From Tsuneonella rigui (GTDB lineage: Bacteria > Pseudomonadota > Alphaproteobacteria > Sphingomonadales > Sphingomonadaceae): a stretch of DNA of 64,000 nucleotides. The notes below the pieces were generated by a model. The model had not been told where the DNA came from. It was given only the letters and a program-made list of their open reading frames with translations, and did not search any database. The stretch covers positions 30,654 through 94,653 of the forward strand of contig NZ_RSEL01000026.1 in assembly GCF_003958625.1 (NCBI RefSeq), read 5' to 3'. This document shows positions 16,207 through 24,850 of the stretch, piece after piece. The position numbers were made by a program, and so were the translations under genes. Numbering within the stretch: the first letter of the stretch is position 1; each line of letters begins with the position of its first letter.

Positions 16207-17790
16207 CTACGGCACCAGCACCGTGTCCTTCGCCACCGGGTCGGTCTCAGGATAATCGAGCGTGTAGTGCAAGCCCCGGCTCTCGTGCCGCTTCAGCGCG
16301 CTGCGGACGATGAGGTCGGCGCACTGGTGGAGGTTGCGCAGCTCGATCAGGTCGGTGGTGACGCGGAAGCTGCCGTAATAGTCCTCGATCTCCTGCGCCA
16401 AATTGGCGATCCGGTGCGCGGCGCGTTCGAGGCGCTTGGTGGTGCGCACGATGCCGACGTAGTTCCACATGAACCGGCGGATCTCGGTCCAATTCTGCTG
16501 GATGACGACTTCCTCGTCGGAGTCGGTCACCCGGCTGGCGTCCCACTCCTTGATCGCGGGCGGCTCGTCCATCTCATCCCACGCGGCGAGGATGTCTTTC
16601 GCCGCGGCCTCGCCGAATACGAAGCATTCGAGCAGCGAGTTGGAGGCGAGGCGGTTGGCACCGTGCAGGCCGCTCTCGGTGCACTCGCCCGCAGCCCACA
16701 AACCGGGGAGGTCGGTCCTCGCGTCGAGCCCGATCAGGATCCCACCGCAGGTGTAATGCTGCGCGGGCACCACCGGGATCGGCTCCTTGGTCATGTCGAT
16801 GCCGAGCCCGATCAGCTTCTCATAGATGTTCGGGAAGTGGTGCTTCACGAACTCCGGTTCCTGGTGGCTGATGTCGAGGTGGACGTAGTCGAGCCCGTCG
16901 CGCTTGATCTCGCTGTCGTTGGCGCGCGCCACGATGTCGCGCGGGGCCAGCTCGGCGCGCTCGTCGTAATCGGGCATGTAGCGATGCTTAGTCTTGGGAT
17001 TGAGCAGCAGCCCGCCCTCGCCGCGCACCGCCTCGGTAATGAGGAAGTTCTTGACCTCGAGGTTGTAGAGGCAGGTCGGGTGGAACTGCATCATCTCCAT
17101 GTTGGAGACACGGCAGCCCGCCCGCCACGCCATCGCGATGCCGTCCCCGGTCGCACCGCGCGGCGCGGTGGAGAACTGGTACACGCGCCCCGCGCCGCCG
17201 GTCGCCATCACTGTGGCCCGCGCGACATGCGCCTCGACCTGGCCGGTCGCTTCGTCGAGCGCATAGACGCCCCACACGCGGCCACTGCCGGAGAATTTCT
17301 CCGCATTCCGGCCGGTGATGAGATCGATGCAACTGCGCCCCGGCAGCAAGGTAATGTTGGGGTTTGCCTCGGCTGCCTTCAGCAGCGCCTCCTGCACCGC
17401 CCAGCCGGTCGCGTCGTTGACATGGACGATGCGCCGCTGGCTGTGCCCGCCCTCGCGGGTGAGGTGCAGCGCGCCCTCTTCCTTGTTGAACGGCACGCCG
17501 AGCTCGATCAGCCGGTCAATCGCGGCGGGCGCGTTCTCGATCACGAACTCGACCGTCTCGACCCGGTTGAGGCCCGCGCCGGCGACCATCGTGTCGCGGA
17601 TGTGCTCCTCGAAGGTGTCTCCCGCATCAAGCACCGCGGCGATCCCGCCCTGCGCCCACGCCGTGCTGCCGCCGGTCAGCGATCCCTTGGCGAGCACCAG
17701 CACCCGGCGGGTCTCGGCCAGCGCGAGCGCGGCGGTCAGCCCGGCGGCGCCCGAGCCGATGACGATAACGTCGTGTTGCGGCGTGGTCAT
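16207..17790 (-). CDS. nadB: L-aspartate oxidase
   Basis: 527 residues. Catalyses FAD-dependent oxidation of L-aspartate to iminoaspartate, the first step of de novo NAD synthesis. FAD motif IGSGAAGL at 11-18, then the substrate/FAD core segments GGSTAWAQGGIAAV (about 40-53), HLTREGGHSQRRIVH (about 108-122) and the flavin-anchoring QHYTCGGI, and GLHGANRLASNSLLE near 360-375. Length fits the family. The start ATG at 17790 (MTTPQHDV) is 12 codons inside the longest frame. nadA and nadC are not adjacent in this window. It diverges from the gene at 17844. Confidence 0.93.
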   Translation of the reverse strand: MTTPQHDVIVIGSGAAGLTAALALAETRRVLVLAKGSLTGGSTAWAQGGIAAVLDAGDTFEEHIRDTMVAGAGLNRVETVEFVIENAPAAIDRLIELGVPFNKEEGALHLTREGGHSQRRIVHVNDATGWAVQEALLKAAEANPNITLLPGRSCIDLITGRNAEKFSGSGRVWGVYALDEATGQVEAHVARATVMATGGAGRVYQFSTAPRGATGDGIAMAWRAGCRVSNMEMMQFHPTCLYNLEVKNFLITEAVRGEGGLLLNPKTKHRYMPDYDERAELAPRDIVARANDSEIKRDGLDYVHLDISHQEPEFVKHHFPNIYEKLIGLGIDMTKEPIPVVPAQHYTCGGILIGLDARTDLPGLWAAGECTESGLHGANRLASNSLLECFVFGEAAAKDILAAWDEMDEPPAIKEWDASRVTDSDEEVVIQQNWTEIRRFMWNYVGIVRTTKRLERAAHRIANLAQEIEDYYGSFRVTTDLIELRNLHQCADLIVRSALKRHESRGLHYTLDYPETDPVAKDTVLVP

Positions 17791-17843
17791 GCGCGTGCTT
17801 GAACACGCCCGCGCCGGTCGGCGCAAGATGATTGGGGCCGAAG

Positions 17844-18323
17844 ATGGACGCCGCGCGGCGCAAGCAACTGGAAGAGCGCCGTCGCTTCATGCACGAGCGC
17901 AATGCTGCGCGCGCCCAGCGCCAGGCGATGGAGCCCGCGTTGTCGGCTTTGGAGCAGGCAGGGGAGACCTTCCGCGTTTATCGCTTGGGCCCCGAGCCGC
18001 ACTGGAACCCGCGCTGGATTCCTTCGGGCTACAGCTACATCCCATGGCACGATCTCCCCGGAGTGGAGACGCGCAAGGTCAACGACCGGCCGGCGATGGC
18101 AGAGGTCCTGCGCGAACTCCTGGCGGAGCGGCTGAAGCCGGAAGACGAGTTCCTGTTCGTCCCCGCGGGCAAGGGCTGGTCGATCGGCATGCTGCGCGAA
18201 GGTTTCGACCGCCATGCCGAGGCACTGCTCGATGTCGCGTGGGACAACGCTTATCTCGCCGCGCCGCCCGCGCAGTGGCTGCTGTGCGGCGACTGGAGCC
18301 GGGTCATGTGGAAGGACGGCTAG
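17844..18323 (+). CDS. Conserved hypothetical protein
   Basis: 159 residues. The first 35 residues are basic and probably helical (MDAARRKQLEERRRFMHERNAARAQRQ). The rest is an aromatic-rich soluble domain (PHWNPRWIPSGYSYIPWHD, then LFVPAGKGWSIGML and WLLCGDWSRVMWKDG). No known domain recognised. ATG at 17844 is preferred over TTG at 17832. Divergent from nadB with a 53-base gap. Confidence 0.6.
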   Translation: MDAARRKQLEERRRFMHERNAARAQRQAMEPALSALEQAGETFRVYRLGPEPHWNPRWIPSGYSYIPWHDLPGVETRKVNDRPAMAEVLRELLAERLKPEDEFLFVPAGKGWSIGMLREGFDRHAEALLDVAWDNAYLAAPPAQWLLCGDWSRVMWKDG

Positions 18324-18442
18324 GCAATTTCCCGCACAGGGCGCGCGAATCCCACGCTTCGCCGCTCGGGCCTATCGCTGTGCAATCGCTCGGCTAACCC
18401 AGTGCGGGACAGGGGAATGAGGGTCGGGAAGGGTCGCTCGCA

Positions 18443-18631
18443 ATGAAGCTTGCGCATATTTCGTGCGCGTTCGGTCGGCATAGTGTCGATGCGAACGCTA
18501 TTCGCCGCGTGCACGGGGGCCAGGTCGGCCGCTGCCGGCATTGCTCCACGCCGCTGGAGGAAAGTTCGCCGTTTACCTGGACGCCGATGTACGTCCGCGA
18601 TGCGGGGCTCGGCGGGCGCTACCTGGGTTAA
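18443..18631 (+). CDS. Small zinc-ribbon-like protein
   Basis: 62 residues. CAFGRHSVD near the start and VGRCRHCSTPLEESS (28-42) give Cys8 and Cys31/Cys34 with His12 and His33 as possible metal ligands. It resembles short phage/host proteins with a DUF1660-like CxxGH...CxxC layout, but the assignment is tentative. The start ATG at 18443 has GGGAAGGG upstream. Probably a small nucleic-acid-associated or regulatory protein; role unknown. Confidence 0.55.
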   Translation: MKLAHISCAFGRHSVDANAIRRVHGGQVGRCRHCSTPLEESSPFTWTPMYVRDAGLGGRYLG

Positions 18632-18640
18632 GGGGCGCCG

Positions 18641-19579
18641 CTAGGCGGCAGAGCTGGTCAGGCTGACGAACACATCCTCGAGGTCCGCCTCGCGGGTGGT
18701 CACGTCCTCGATCACGAAACCCTGCGCCTGCACCAGGCCGAGTACCTGGCCGGCGGTGATCTTGTCCTTGTCGTAGGTGATCGCGACCGTGCGATCGCCT
18801 TTCTTCTCGGACTTCTTGAACGCCTCGTGCACCGGGGGCGCGGCCATGTCGCGGTCGAGGGTCAGCTCCACGACCTTCTCGGCCATCATCCCGACCAGCT
18901 CGCGGGTCGGCTGGTCGGTGATCAGCTCGCCGTGATTGATGATCGCGATCCGGTCGCAGAGCTGCTCAGCTTCCTCGAGGTAATGGGTGGTGAGGACCAC
19001 CGTGACCCCTTCGCGGTTGAGGCGGGTGACCAGCTCCCACAATTGCCGGCGCAGCTCCACGTCAACCCCGGCCGTGGGCTCGTCGAGCACCAGGATCGGA
19101 GGCGAGTGAACCATCGCCTTCGCCACCAGCAGGCGGCGTTTCATGCCGCCCGACAGCGTGCGGGCGTAGGCGTCGCGCTTGTCGGACAGGCGCACCGCTT
19201 CGAGCAGTTCCTCCGAGCGGCGCAGCGCCTTGGCGACGCCGTAGAAGCCGGCCTGGTTCTCCAGCACCTCGAACGGAGTGAAGAACGGATCGAACACGAT
19301 CTCTTGCGGGACGATGCCAATCGAGCGCTTGGCGTTGCGCGGGTGCGCGTCGATGTCGAAGCCCCAGATCTCGGCCGACCCGCTGGTTTTCATCACCAGC
19401 CCCGCGAGGATGTTGATGAGGGTCGACTTGCCCGCGCCGTTGGGGCCGAGCAGGCCGAAGATCTGGCCTTCGGGAACGTCAAAGCTGACGCCCTTCAGCG
19501 CGAGCTTGCCCTCCTCGCCCTTCACGCCGGCGTAGCGTTTGACGAGGTCGCGGATGCGGATCGCGGGTTCTGTAGCCAT
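18641..19579 (-). CDS. ABC transporter ATP-binding protein without adjacent permease
   Basis: 312 residues. Walker A GPNGAGKS (45-52), signature LSGGMKRRL (about 143), Walker B ILVLDEPTAGVD and the H-loop TTHYLEEAEQL are all intact. The C-terminal 80 residues (after about 235) form the extension seen in drug/multidrug or Nod-factor type exporters of the CcmA/DRA family. The permease partner is absent from both flanks (a 62-residue protein on one side, zf-CHCC on the other), so it must be encoded elsewhere. The start ATG is at 19579. Confidence 0.85.
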   Translation of the reverse strand: MATEPAIRIRDLVKRYAGVKGEEGKLALKGVSFDVPEGQIFGLLGPNGAGKSTLINILAGLVMKTSGSAEIWGFDIDAHPRNAKRSIGIVPQEIVFDPFFTPFEVLENQAGFYGVAKALRRSEELLEAVRLSDKRDAYARTLSGGMKRRLLVAKAMVHSPPILVLDEPTAGVDVELRRQLWELVTRLNREGVTVVLTTHYLEEAEQLCDRIAIINHGELITDQPTRELVGMMAEKVVELTLDRDMAAPPVHEAFKKSEKKGDRTVAITYDKDKITAGQVLGLVQAQGFVIEDVTTREADLEDVFVSLTSSAA

Positions 19580-19637
19580 TGCAGCGGCGCACTAGGGCCG
19601 TTGCACGCCCCTCGCAATGCCGGTAACGGCCGGGCTC

Positions 19638-19889
19638 ATGAGCATCCCTCCGCCCGAAGTCACCATGGTCACCGAACGCCGCGTCGCCTGTGACGGCGCC
19701 GAGGCGATCCGCGGCGGCCCGGGCTTCGTCCCGAGCGCGCTCGGCCATCCGCGCGTGTGGCTGGAGATCGACGAGCACGGCTACGTCGACTGCGGCTACT
19801 GCGACCGGCGCTTCGTCCTGGCGGGGGGACCTGCCGACGGGGCCGACCAGGCGACATTGAGCGACATTTCTTCGGGCGCGACGCCCTAG
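19638..19889 (+). CDS. zf-CHCC zinc-finger protein (NDUFS6-like)
   Basis: 83 residues. The zf-CHCC domain is visible: [32 protein letters not shown] with His, then [14 protein letters not shown] (about 56-69), giving the Cys-His-Cys-Cys zinc set found in NDUFS6 of respiratory complex I. Small bacterial copies are common in alphaproteobacteria; the function is unproven. ATG at 19638 (MSIPPPEV) is preferred over 19617, because other zf-CHCC proteins begin in this way. It diverges from the ABC gene and precedes tldD. Confidence 0.75.
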   Translation: MSIPPPEVTMVTERRVACDGAEAIRGGPGFVPSALGHPRVWLEIDEHGYVDCGYCDRRFVLAGGPADGADQATLSDISSGATP

Positions 19890-19922
19890 ATTAAGCGCGC
19901 AGTCGCGCCCATATCGCAGGGC

Positions 19923-21344
19923 ATGACACCCGACCCGCACGCGCTGCTCTACGCCGATGGCAAGCTGACCCCCGACGAGGCGCAGGCGCTCGCCGCAGAA
20001 ACCTTGCGCGGCTGCGACGACGGCGAACTCTATCTCCAGTTCGCCGCGACCGAGGCGTTCGTGTTCGACGACGGGCGGCTGAAGACCGCCAACTACTCAC
20101 GCGATGCCGGGTTCGGCCTGCGCGGGGTGTCGGGCGAGATGACCGGCTTCGCGCACGCCAACGAGATTTCCGCGGCCGCCATCCGCCGCGCGGGCGAGAC
20201 GCTGCGTCTGCTCGATCCGAGCAAGGGCGAGCGCGCCGCGCCGCCGCCGCGCAGCAACCGCCACCTGTACACCGACGCCAGTCCGCTTGATGCGTTGCCT
20301 TTTGCCGACAAGGTCGCGCTGCTCGAAAAGATCGACGCCGCCGCGCGTGCGCGCGATCCGCGCGTGGTGCAGGCGACCGCCAACCTCGCCGCGTCGTGGA
20401 GCGCGATCGAGATCGTCCGACCCGACGGCTTCGTCGCCCGCGACATTCGCCCGCTGGTGCGGCTCAACGTGTCGGTCGTCGCCGAGGCCAATGGCCGGCG
20501 CGAGACCGGCAGCTTCGGCATGGGTGGGCGCTACCTTTACGACGCGCTGTTCGACGAGGCCAATTGGTCGAGAGCGATCGACATGGCCGTGGCGCAGGCG
20601 CTGACCAACTTGGACAGCGTCGCCGCGCCTGCGGGCGAGATGACCGTGCTGCTCGGCCCCGGCTGGCCCGGCGTGCTGCTGCACGAGGCGGTCGGCCACG
20701 GGCTCGAAGGCGATTTCAACCGCAAGGGCACCAGCGCGTTCTCGGGCCGGCTCGGCACCCGCGTCGCCGCGCCGGGAGTAACCATCGTCGACGACGGCAG
20801 CATCATGGATCGGCGCGGTTCGCTGTCGATCGACGACGAGGGCACGCCGACGCAGGAGACCGTGCTGATCGAGGACGGCATCCTCAAGGGCTACATGCAG
20901 GACCGGCTCAACGCGCGGCTGATGAGGGTGGCGGCCACCGGCAATGGGCGCCGCGAGAGCTATGCGCACGCGCCGATGCCGCGGATGACCAACACCTTCA
21001 TGCGCGGCGGCAACGACGACCCGGCCGAGCTCTTGTCCCGCGTCAAGAACGGCATCTTCGCCAAGAGTTTCGGCGGCGGGCAGGTCGACATCGTCAGCGG
21101 CAAGTTCACCTTCAGCTGCACCGAGGCGTACAAGATCGAAAACGGCAAGCTCGGCGCCCCGATCAAGGGCGCAACGCTGATCGGCGATGGGCCGAGCGTG
21201 CTCACCAAGGTCACCGGCATCGGCAACGACATGGCCTTGGACGAAGGCGTGGGAATGTGCGGCAAGGGTGGGCAGAGCGTGCCGGCGGGCGTCGGCCAGC
21301 CGACACTGCTGGTCGAGGGCCTCACCGTCGGCGGAACCGCCTAA
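19923..21344 (+). CDS. tldD: Metalloprotease TldD
   Basis: 473 residues. TldD, with TldE (PmbA), forms a zinc protease that degrades unfolded peptides and processes microcin-type leader peptides. The zinc site HEAVGHGLEGDF is at about 257-268, and the third ligand region (GVGMCGKGGQ) is near the C-terminus. Family length fits. No tldE/pmbA is adjacent. The ATG at 19923 follows GCAGGGC. Confidence 0.9.
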   Translation: MTPDPHALLYADGKLTPDEAQALAAETLRGCDDGELYLQFAATEAFVFDDGRLKTANYSRDAGFGLRGVSGEMTGFAHANEISAAAIRRAGETLRLLDPSKGERAAPPPRSNRHLYTDASPLDALPFADKVALLEKIDAAARARDPRVVQATANLAASWSAIEIVRPDGFVARDIRPLVRLNVSVVAEANGRRETGSFGMGGRYLYDALFDEANWSRAIDMAVAQALTNLDSVAAPAGEMTVLLGPGWPGVLLHEAVGHGLEGDFNRKGTSAFSGRLGTRVAAPGVTIVDDGSIMDRRGSLSIDDEGTPTQETVLIEDGILKGYMQDRLNARLMRVAATGNGRRESYAHAPMPRMTNTFMRGGNDDPAELLSRVKNGIFAKSFGGGQVDIVSGKFTFSCTEAYKIENGKLGAPIKGATLIGDGPSVLTKVTGIGNDMALDEGVGMCGKGGQSVPAGVGQPTLLVEGLTVGGTA

Positions 21345-21404
21345 GGTCAGCGCCGGTTCATTCCGTCTATGGTAATGGTAACGCCAACACCAAGGAGATG
21401 ACCG

Positions 21405-21800
21405 ATGAAAAGGATTGCTCTTACGCTCGCAGCCGTCGCCGGCGTCGCGCTGGTGGCCGGTCCCTCGGTCGCCGGTGAGCGCCTGACGGGTGACCAGAAG
21501 CTCGCCAAGCTGCTCGAAGGCCGCGTCGCAGGCGCGCCGCAGAACTGCATCAACACGCGGGTCAACAGCGACTCGCAAGTGATCGACAAGACCGCGGTGG
21601 TGTACGGCCGCGGGCGGACGATCTGGGTCAACGTGCCCGCTAACGCACGCGATCTCGATTCCGACGACGCGCTGCTGATCCGCCAGACCGGTGCGCAGCT
21701 TTGCCGCCAGGATATCGTGACGACGTTCGACAGTTCGGGCGGATTCTATACCGGCAACGTGTTCCTCGGCGACTTCGTCCCTTACACCCGGGCCGACTGA
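21405..21800 (+). CDS. Exported hypothetical protein
   Basis: 131 residues. Signal peptide MKRIALTLAAVAGVALVAGPSVA (cleavage near 23). The mature part has two Cys (QNCINTR, QLCRQD) that may form a disulfide, and a beta-rich core with the segment YGRGRTIWVNVPANARDLDSDDALLIRQ. A strong ribosome binding site (AAGGAGATGACCG) precedes the ATG. No family recognised. Follows tldD by 60 bases on the same strand. Confidence 0.7.
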   Translation: MKRIALTLAAVAGVALVAGPSVAGERLTGDQKLAKLLEGRVAGAPQNCINTRVNSDSQVIDKTAVVYGRGRTIWVNVPANARDLDSDDALLIRQTGAQLCRQDIVTTFDSSGGFYTGNVFLGDFVPYTRAD

Positions 21801-21813
21801 CGCTCCGCATAAC

Positions 21814-22359
21814 ATGACGGCCGCCCCGCGCCGCTGGGCGGCCGACTTGCTCCATTTCTGGTTCCACGAACTCGGCGCAGAGGACTGGTTCGGCGGCTCG
21901 GCCGAGGTCGACGCGGCTTCGCAACGTTTCGCGCGCGACCTCGATATGCTCGGCCGCCGTCCGGCGCACGAGTTCCTCGGCGATCCGCTGACCGCCCGCG
22001 CCGCAATCCTCCTGTTCGATCAGATCCCGCGCAATGTGTTCCGCAAGGATGCGCGGGCTTTCGCCCACGACGCGCTCGCACGCCGGATTGCCAAGGGGGT
22101 GATCGCGTGCGGCTGGCTCGATGGGCTGTCGCGCGACGAGCGCGCGTTCGTCGGGATGCCGCTGATGCACAGCGAAGCCATCGCCGACCAGCGCGCGAGT
22201 CTCGCCTTCTTCCGCGGATCGCCGACCAACTTCGCCTTCGCCCGCGCGCACTGGCGGATGATCGCCCGTTTCGGACGGTTTCCCCACCGCAATGCCGTGC
22301 TCGGCAGACGGTCCAGCCCGGCCGAGCGCGCGGCCATCGCGGCGGGGAATGCTTGGTAA
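21814..22359 (+). CDS. DUF924 family protein
   Basis: 181 residues, all alpha-helical by composition. DUF924 signatures are visible: DLLHFWFHELGAEDWFGGS near the start, FDQIPRNVFRKDARAFAHD (about 69-87), FVGMPLMHSE (about 111-120), and a C-terminal HWRMIARFGRFPHRNAVLGR motif ending in the final Leu-Gly-Arg stretch. Soluble; function unknown. It follows the exported protein by 13 bases and may share its transcript. Confidence 0.85.
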   Translation: MTAAPRRWAADLLHFWFHELGAEDWFGGSAEVDAASQRFARDLDMLGRRPAHEFLGDPLTARAAILLFDQIPRNVFRKDARAFAHDALARRIAKGVIACGWLDGLSRDERAFVGMPLMHSEAIADQRASLAFFRGSPTNFAFARAHWRMIARFGRFPHRNAVLGRRSSPAERAAIAAGNAW

Positions 22360-22363
22360 GGCG

Positions 22364-22816
22364 TCAGTCGGTCAGCTGACCCCGGATCGCGCCGTTGGGA
22401 TAGGCGGTGGTGTGGACGTTGACATAGAAGTCCGCTGGGTTCCCCTGCAGGCGATTCTCGGTCCACTCCTTGCCGTCCTTGCAGCCCTGCCAGCGGCCCT
22501 CGTTTGACTTCTCGAGCGTGAGCACCGGGGGCCCGTTCACCCCGGCGCGGCCGAAGTGGATATGGGCCGCGGTGATCGGATCGAGACCGCGAAGGTCGTG
22601 GATTTCCCAGCACACCTGGCCGAAGCCGTCCGACACCGAGACCTCGGCCTTGCCGTAGCCATCGGGATCGCCGCCGCCGACCTCGTTGGCGCCGGTCAGC
22701 ACCGCGTTGTAGGTGTCCGAGGTGGCATCGACCGCTTCTTCCTCGAGCGTTGCACAGCCGGCGAGCGTGATCGCTCCCATCAGGCCCGCGAACGCGAGCG
22801 CGTGTTTCCTGTTCAT
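22364..22816 (-). CDS. CHRD-domain lipoprotein
   Basis: 150 residues. Lipoprotein signal with lipobox LAGC (Cys about 21). The CHRD domain follows, seen in YNAVLTGANEVGG, EVSVSDGFGQVCWEIHDLRGL, TAAHIHFGRAG and YVNVHTTAYPNGAIRGQL. CHRD proteins are found on bacterial surfaces and in chordin; the role in bacteria is unknown. The start is set at Met 22816 (MNRKHALAF), the head of the signal. It is convergent with DUF924, five bases away. Confidence 0.85.
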   Translation of the reverse strand: MNRKHALAFAGLMGAITLAGCATLEEEAVDATSDTYNAVLTGANEVGGGDPDGYGKAEVSVSDGFGQVCWEIHDLRGLDPITAAHIHFGRAGVNGPPVLTLEKSNEGRWQGCKDGKEWTENRLQGNPADFYVNVHTTAYPNGAIRGQLTD

Positions 22817-22942
22817 GCTACTCTCCTGTTTGCGGCGCCGTGTCCCTCGGCCCGCACGCGAAGATAACAATGGTTAGCGGGGGAAGTTTCCGCCAGGGTC
22901 ATGGCCGCGCGGCCGGGGGAAGGTGCGCTGGGAGATAAGCGA

Positions 22943-23905
22943 ATGATAAGTCAGCAGGAACCCGTTGGATCGCCGTTTGGCTACCGCTCGCGCGCACTAG
23001 AGGTGGTCGAGGGAATCGACCTGTCGGGCAAGCAGGTGGTGGTCACCGGCGGCTATTCGGGAATCGGCACCGAGACCGTCCGCGCGCTAGCCGCTGCTGG
23101 CGCGAAGGTCATCGTCGGAGCGCGCCGGACCGGGCAGGCCGAGGACGTGCTGCGCACGGTCGAGGGCGATATCGCGATTTTCCCGCTGGACTTGTCTGAT
23201 CCCGCATCGATCGACGCCTTCGCCGAGAGCGTGGCCGAGCGGTGGGACCGGATCGATATCCTGGTCAACAACGCCGCAGTGATGGCCAGTCCGCTGACCC
23301 GCGATGCCCGTGGATACGAAGGCCAGTTCGCGACAAACCACCTCGGCCATTTCCAGCTCACCGCGCGGCTGTGGCCGCTGTTGAAGGCGGCGAACGGTGC
23401 GCGCGTGGTGGTATTGTCGTCGGTCGGGCACCGGTTGAAGGGGCTCGATCTCGAAGACCCGAACTTCGAGCGGCGCGATTACGACAAGTGGCTCGCTTAC
23501 GGTCAGGCCAAGAGCGCCAACGCGCTGTTCGCGCTACAGCTCGACAAGCTGGGCGAACCGTACGGCGTGCGCGCGTTCGCGGTGCATCCCGGCGGGATCA
23601 TGACGCCCTTGCAGCGGCACCTCTCGAACGAGGAGCAGGTCGCGATGGGCTGGATCGACGCCGACGGTAACGTCAACGAGCGCTTCAAGACTGAGGAGCA
23701 GGGCGCCTCCACCACCGTGTGGGCGGCGACCTCGCCGCAACTGGAGGGCAAGGGCGGTGTTTATCTGGAAAACTGCGAGGTCGCCGAGCCGGCGAGCAAG
23801 GATAATCCGATGGGCGGCGTGTTCCCGCATGTGCGCGACGAGGACTTGGCAGAGCGGCTTTGGGACAAGTCGGAGGAGATGACCGGGGTGCGGTTCAGGC
23901 CCTGA
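22943..23905 (+). CDS. Short-chain dehydrogenase/reductase
   Basis: 320 residues. NAD(P)-binding TGGYSGIGTET (about 34-44), NNAAVM (about 113-118), and the catalytic Ser (VVLSSVGHR) with YGQAKSAN (YxxxK) are all present. Closest in style to retinol-dehydrogenase/WW-domain oxidoreductase-like SDRs, with a longer C-terminus. ATG 22943 has GGGAGATAAGC just upstream, better than the earlier Met at 22901. Its end overlaps the convergent kinase by 11 bases. Substrate unknown. Confidence 0.9.
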   Translation: MISQQEPVGSPFGYRSRALEVVEGIDLSGKQVVVTGGYSGIGTETVRALAAAGAKVIVGARRTGQAEDVLRTVEGDIAIFPLDLSDPASIDAFAESVAERWDRIDILVNNAAVMASPLTRDARGYEGQFATNHLGHFQLTARLWPLLKAANGARVVVLSSVGHRLKGLDLEDPNFERRDYDKWLAYGQAKSANALFALQLDKLGEPYGVRAFAVHPGGIMTPLQRHLSNEEQVAMGWIDADGNVNERFKTEEQGASTTVWAATSPQLEGKGGVYLENCEVAEPASKDNPMGGVFPHVRDEDLAERLWDKSEEMTGVRFRP

Positions 23906-24695
23906 CGGTCGGCGTTCGGTCCGGGTCGAGATCGATCACCAGGTCCGCGGGCTCGTCCTCCAGCGTCCAGCGGGTGATGCGCTCGTAGTGGTCAATGAAG
24001 CGCTTGATCGCAGGTGTTTCCATGCCGCCGAACGGCAGTTGACGCTCCTGTTCGGTCCGCCAGCGTAGCACGACATCGAAACTGGGCGCGCGCAGCAGGA
24101 CGCGCAGCGCGAGCCGTTCGAATAGCGCGGCGTAGTCGCTCGACAGGCGCGCGTTCACCCAACGGCGCCAGCGACCGGCAGGGTCCTCCAAGCGCTCGAG
24201 CATGTTGATCGGTTCGGCAAGACAGCCGTCCGCCTGCGGCCGCGCGCCGATGCACCAGCCTTCGAGGATAACGACATCGAACGGACCTACGACCGTGCGC
24301 CAGTCTCCATCGAGCCGGTCATCCGTAGCCTTGTCGAAGCGCGGGATCTGCACGTCCTCCCCGCGCAACATGCCGTCCAGCACGGCCGTAAGAAGCGCGA
24401 CGTCGTGGGTGCCGGGCACGCCGCGCGTTGCGAGGAGCGGGTGGACGGTGGCGGCCAGCCTCGCTCGCTCGGCGCGCGTGAGATAGAAATCGTCGAGCGA
24501 AAGCACTGCCGCGCGCAAGCCAGCCGCGGCCAGGCGCGCGACAATCCGTGGCGCCATCGTCGATTTGCCCGAGCCCTGCGCGCCGGCCAGCCCAACCGCG
24601 ATCGGCCGACCCGTCGCGGCCAGGACCTTTCGGATAGCGGCCGCCACGTGAACGTCTACGGCCGCCCATTCCTTCTCGTGGGCTATCGGTGTCAT
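23895..24695 (-). CDS. P-loop kinase, glycerate-kinase/uridine-kinase-like
   Basis: 266 residues. Walker A AGAQGSGKST (37-46), the SLDDFYLTR Walker-B/lid segment (about 67-75), and a PRFDKATDDR region and VVILEGWCIGARP (about 139-151) match the D-glycerate 3-kinase/YggC-like P-loop family (uridine kinase fold). Soluble. The start ATG at 24695 has GGGGGACGG upstream; an ATG at 24716 would add seven residues. Likely phosphorylates a small hydroxy compound. Confidence 0.8.
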   Translation of the reverse strand: MTPIAHEKEWAAVDVHVAAAIRKVLAATGRPIAVGLAGAQGSGKSTMAPRIVARLAAAGLRAAVLSLDDFYLTRAERARLAATVHPLLATRGVPGTHDVALLTAVLDGMLRGEDVQIPRFDKATDDRLDGDWRTVVGPFDVVILEGWCIGARPQADGCLAEPINMLERLEDPAGRWRRWVNARLSSDYAALFERLALRVLLRAPSFDVVLRWRTEQERQLPFGGMETPAIKRFIDHYERITRWTLEDEPADLVIDLDPDRTPTVRA

Positions 24696-24850
24696 TGGTC
24701 GACCGTCCCCCGCCATTCGTCGACCCGAATAGCGCAAGTGCTTGCAATGCGGAACGAAATGCTCTGGCGGGCTGCCCGCGCACGCTCTAGTGGCGCGCGC
24801 GCCGCGGGCCGATCGGCCCGGGCGAGAAATTCTGAGGGGTTCGTAATCAC

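Noticed and set aside
20097..21815. Long - strand frame over tldD and the following gene
   Set aside because: It is antisense to tldD, whose HExxH site and family motifs are unambiguous.
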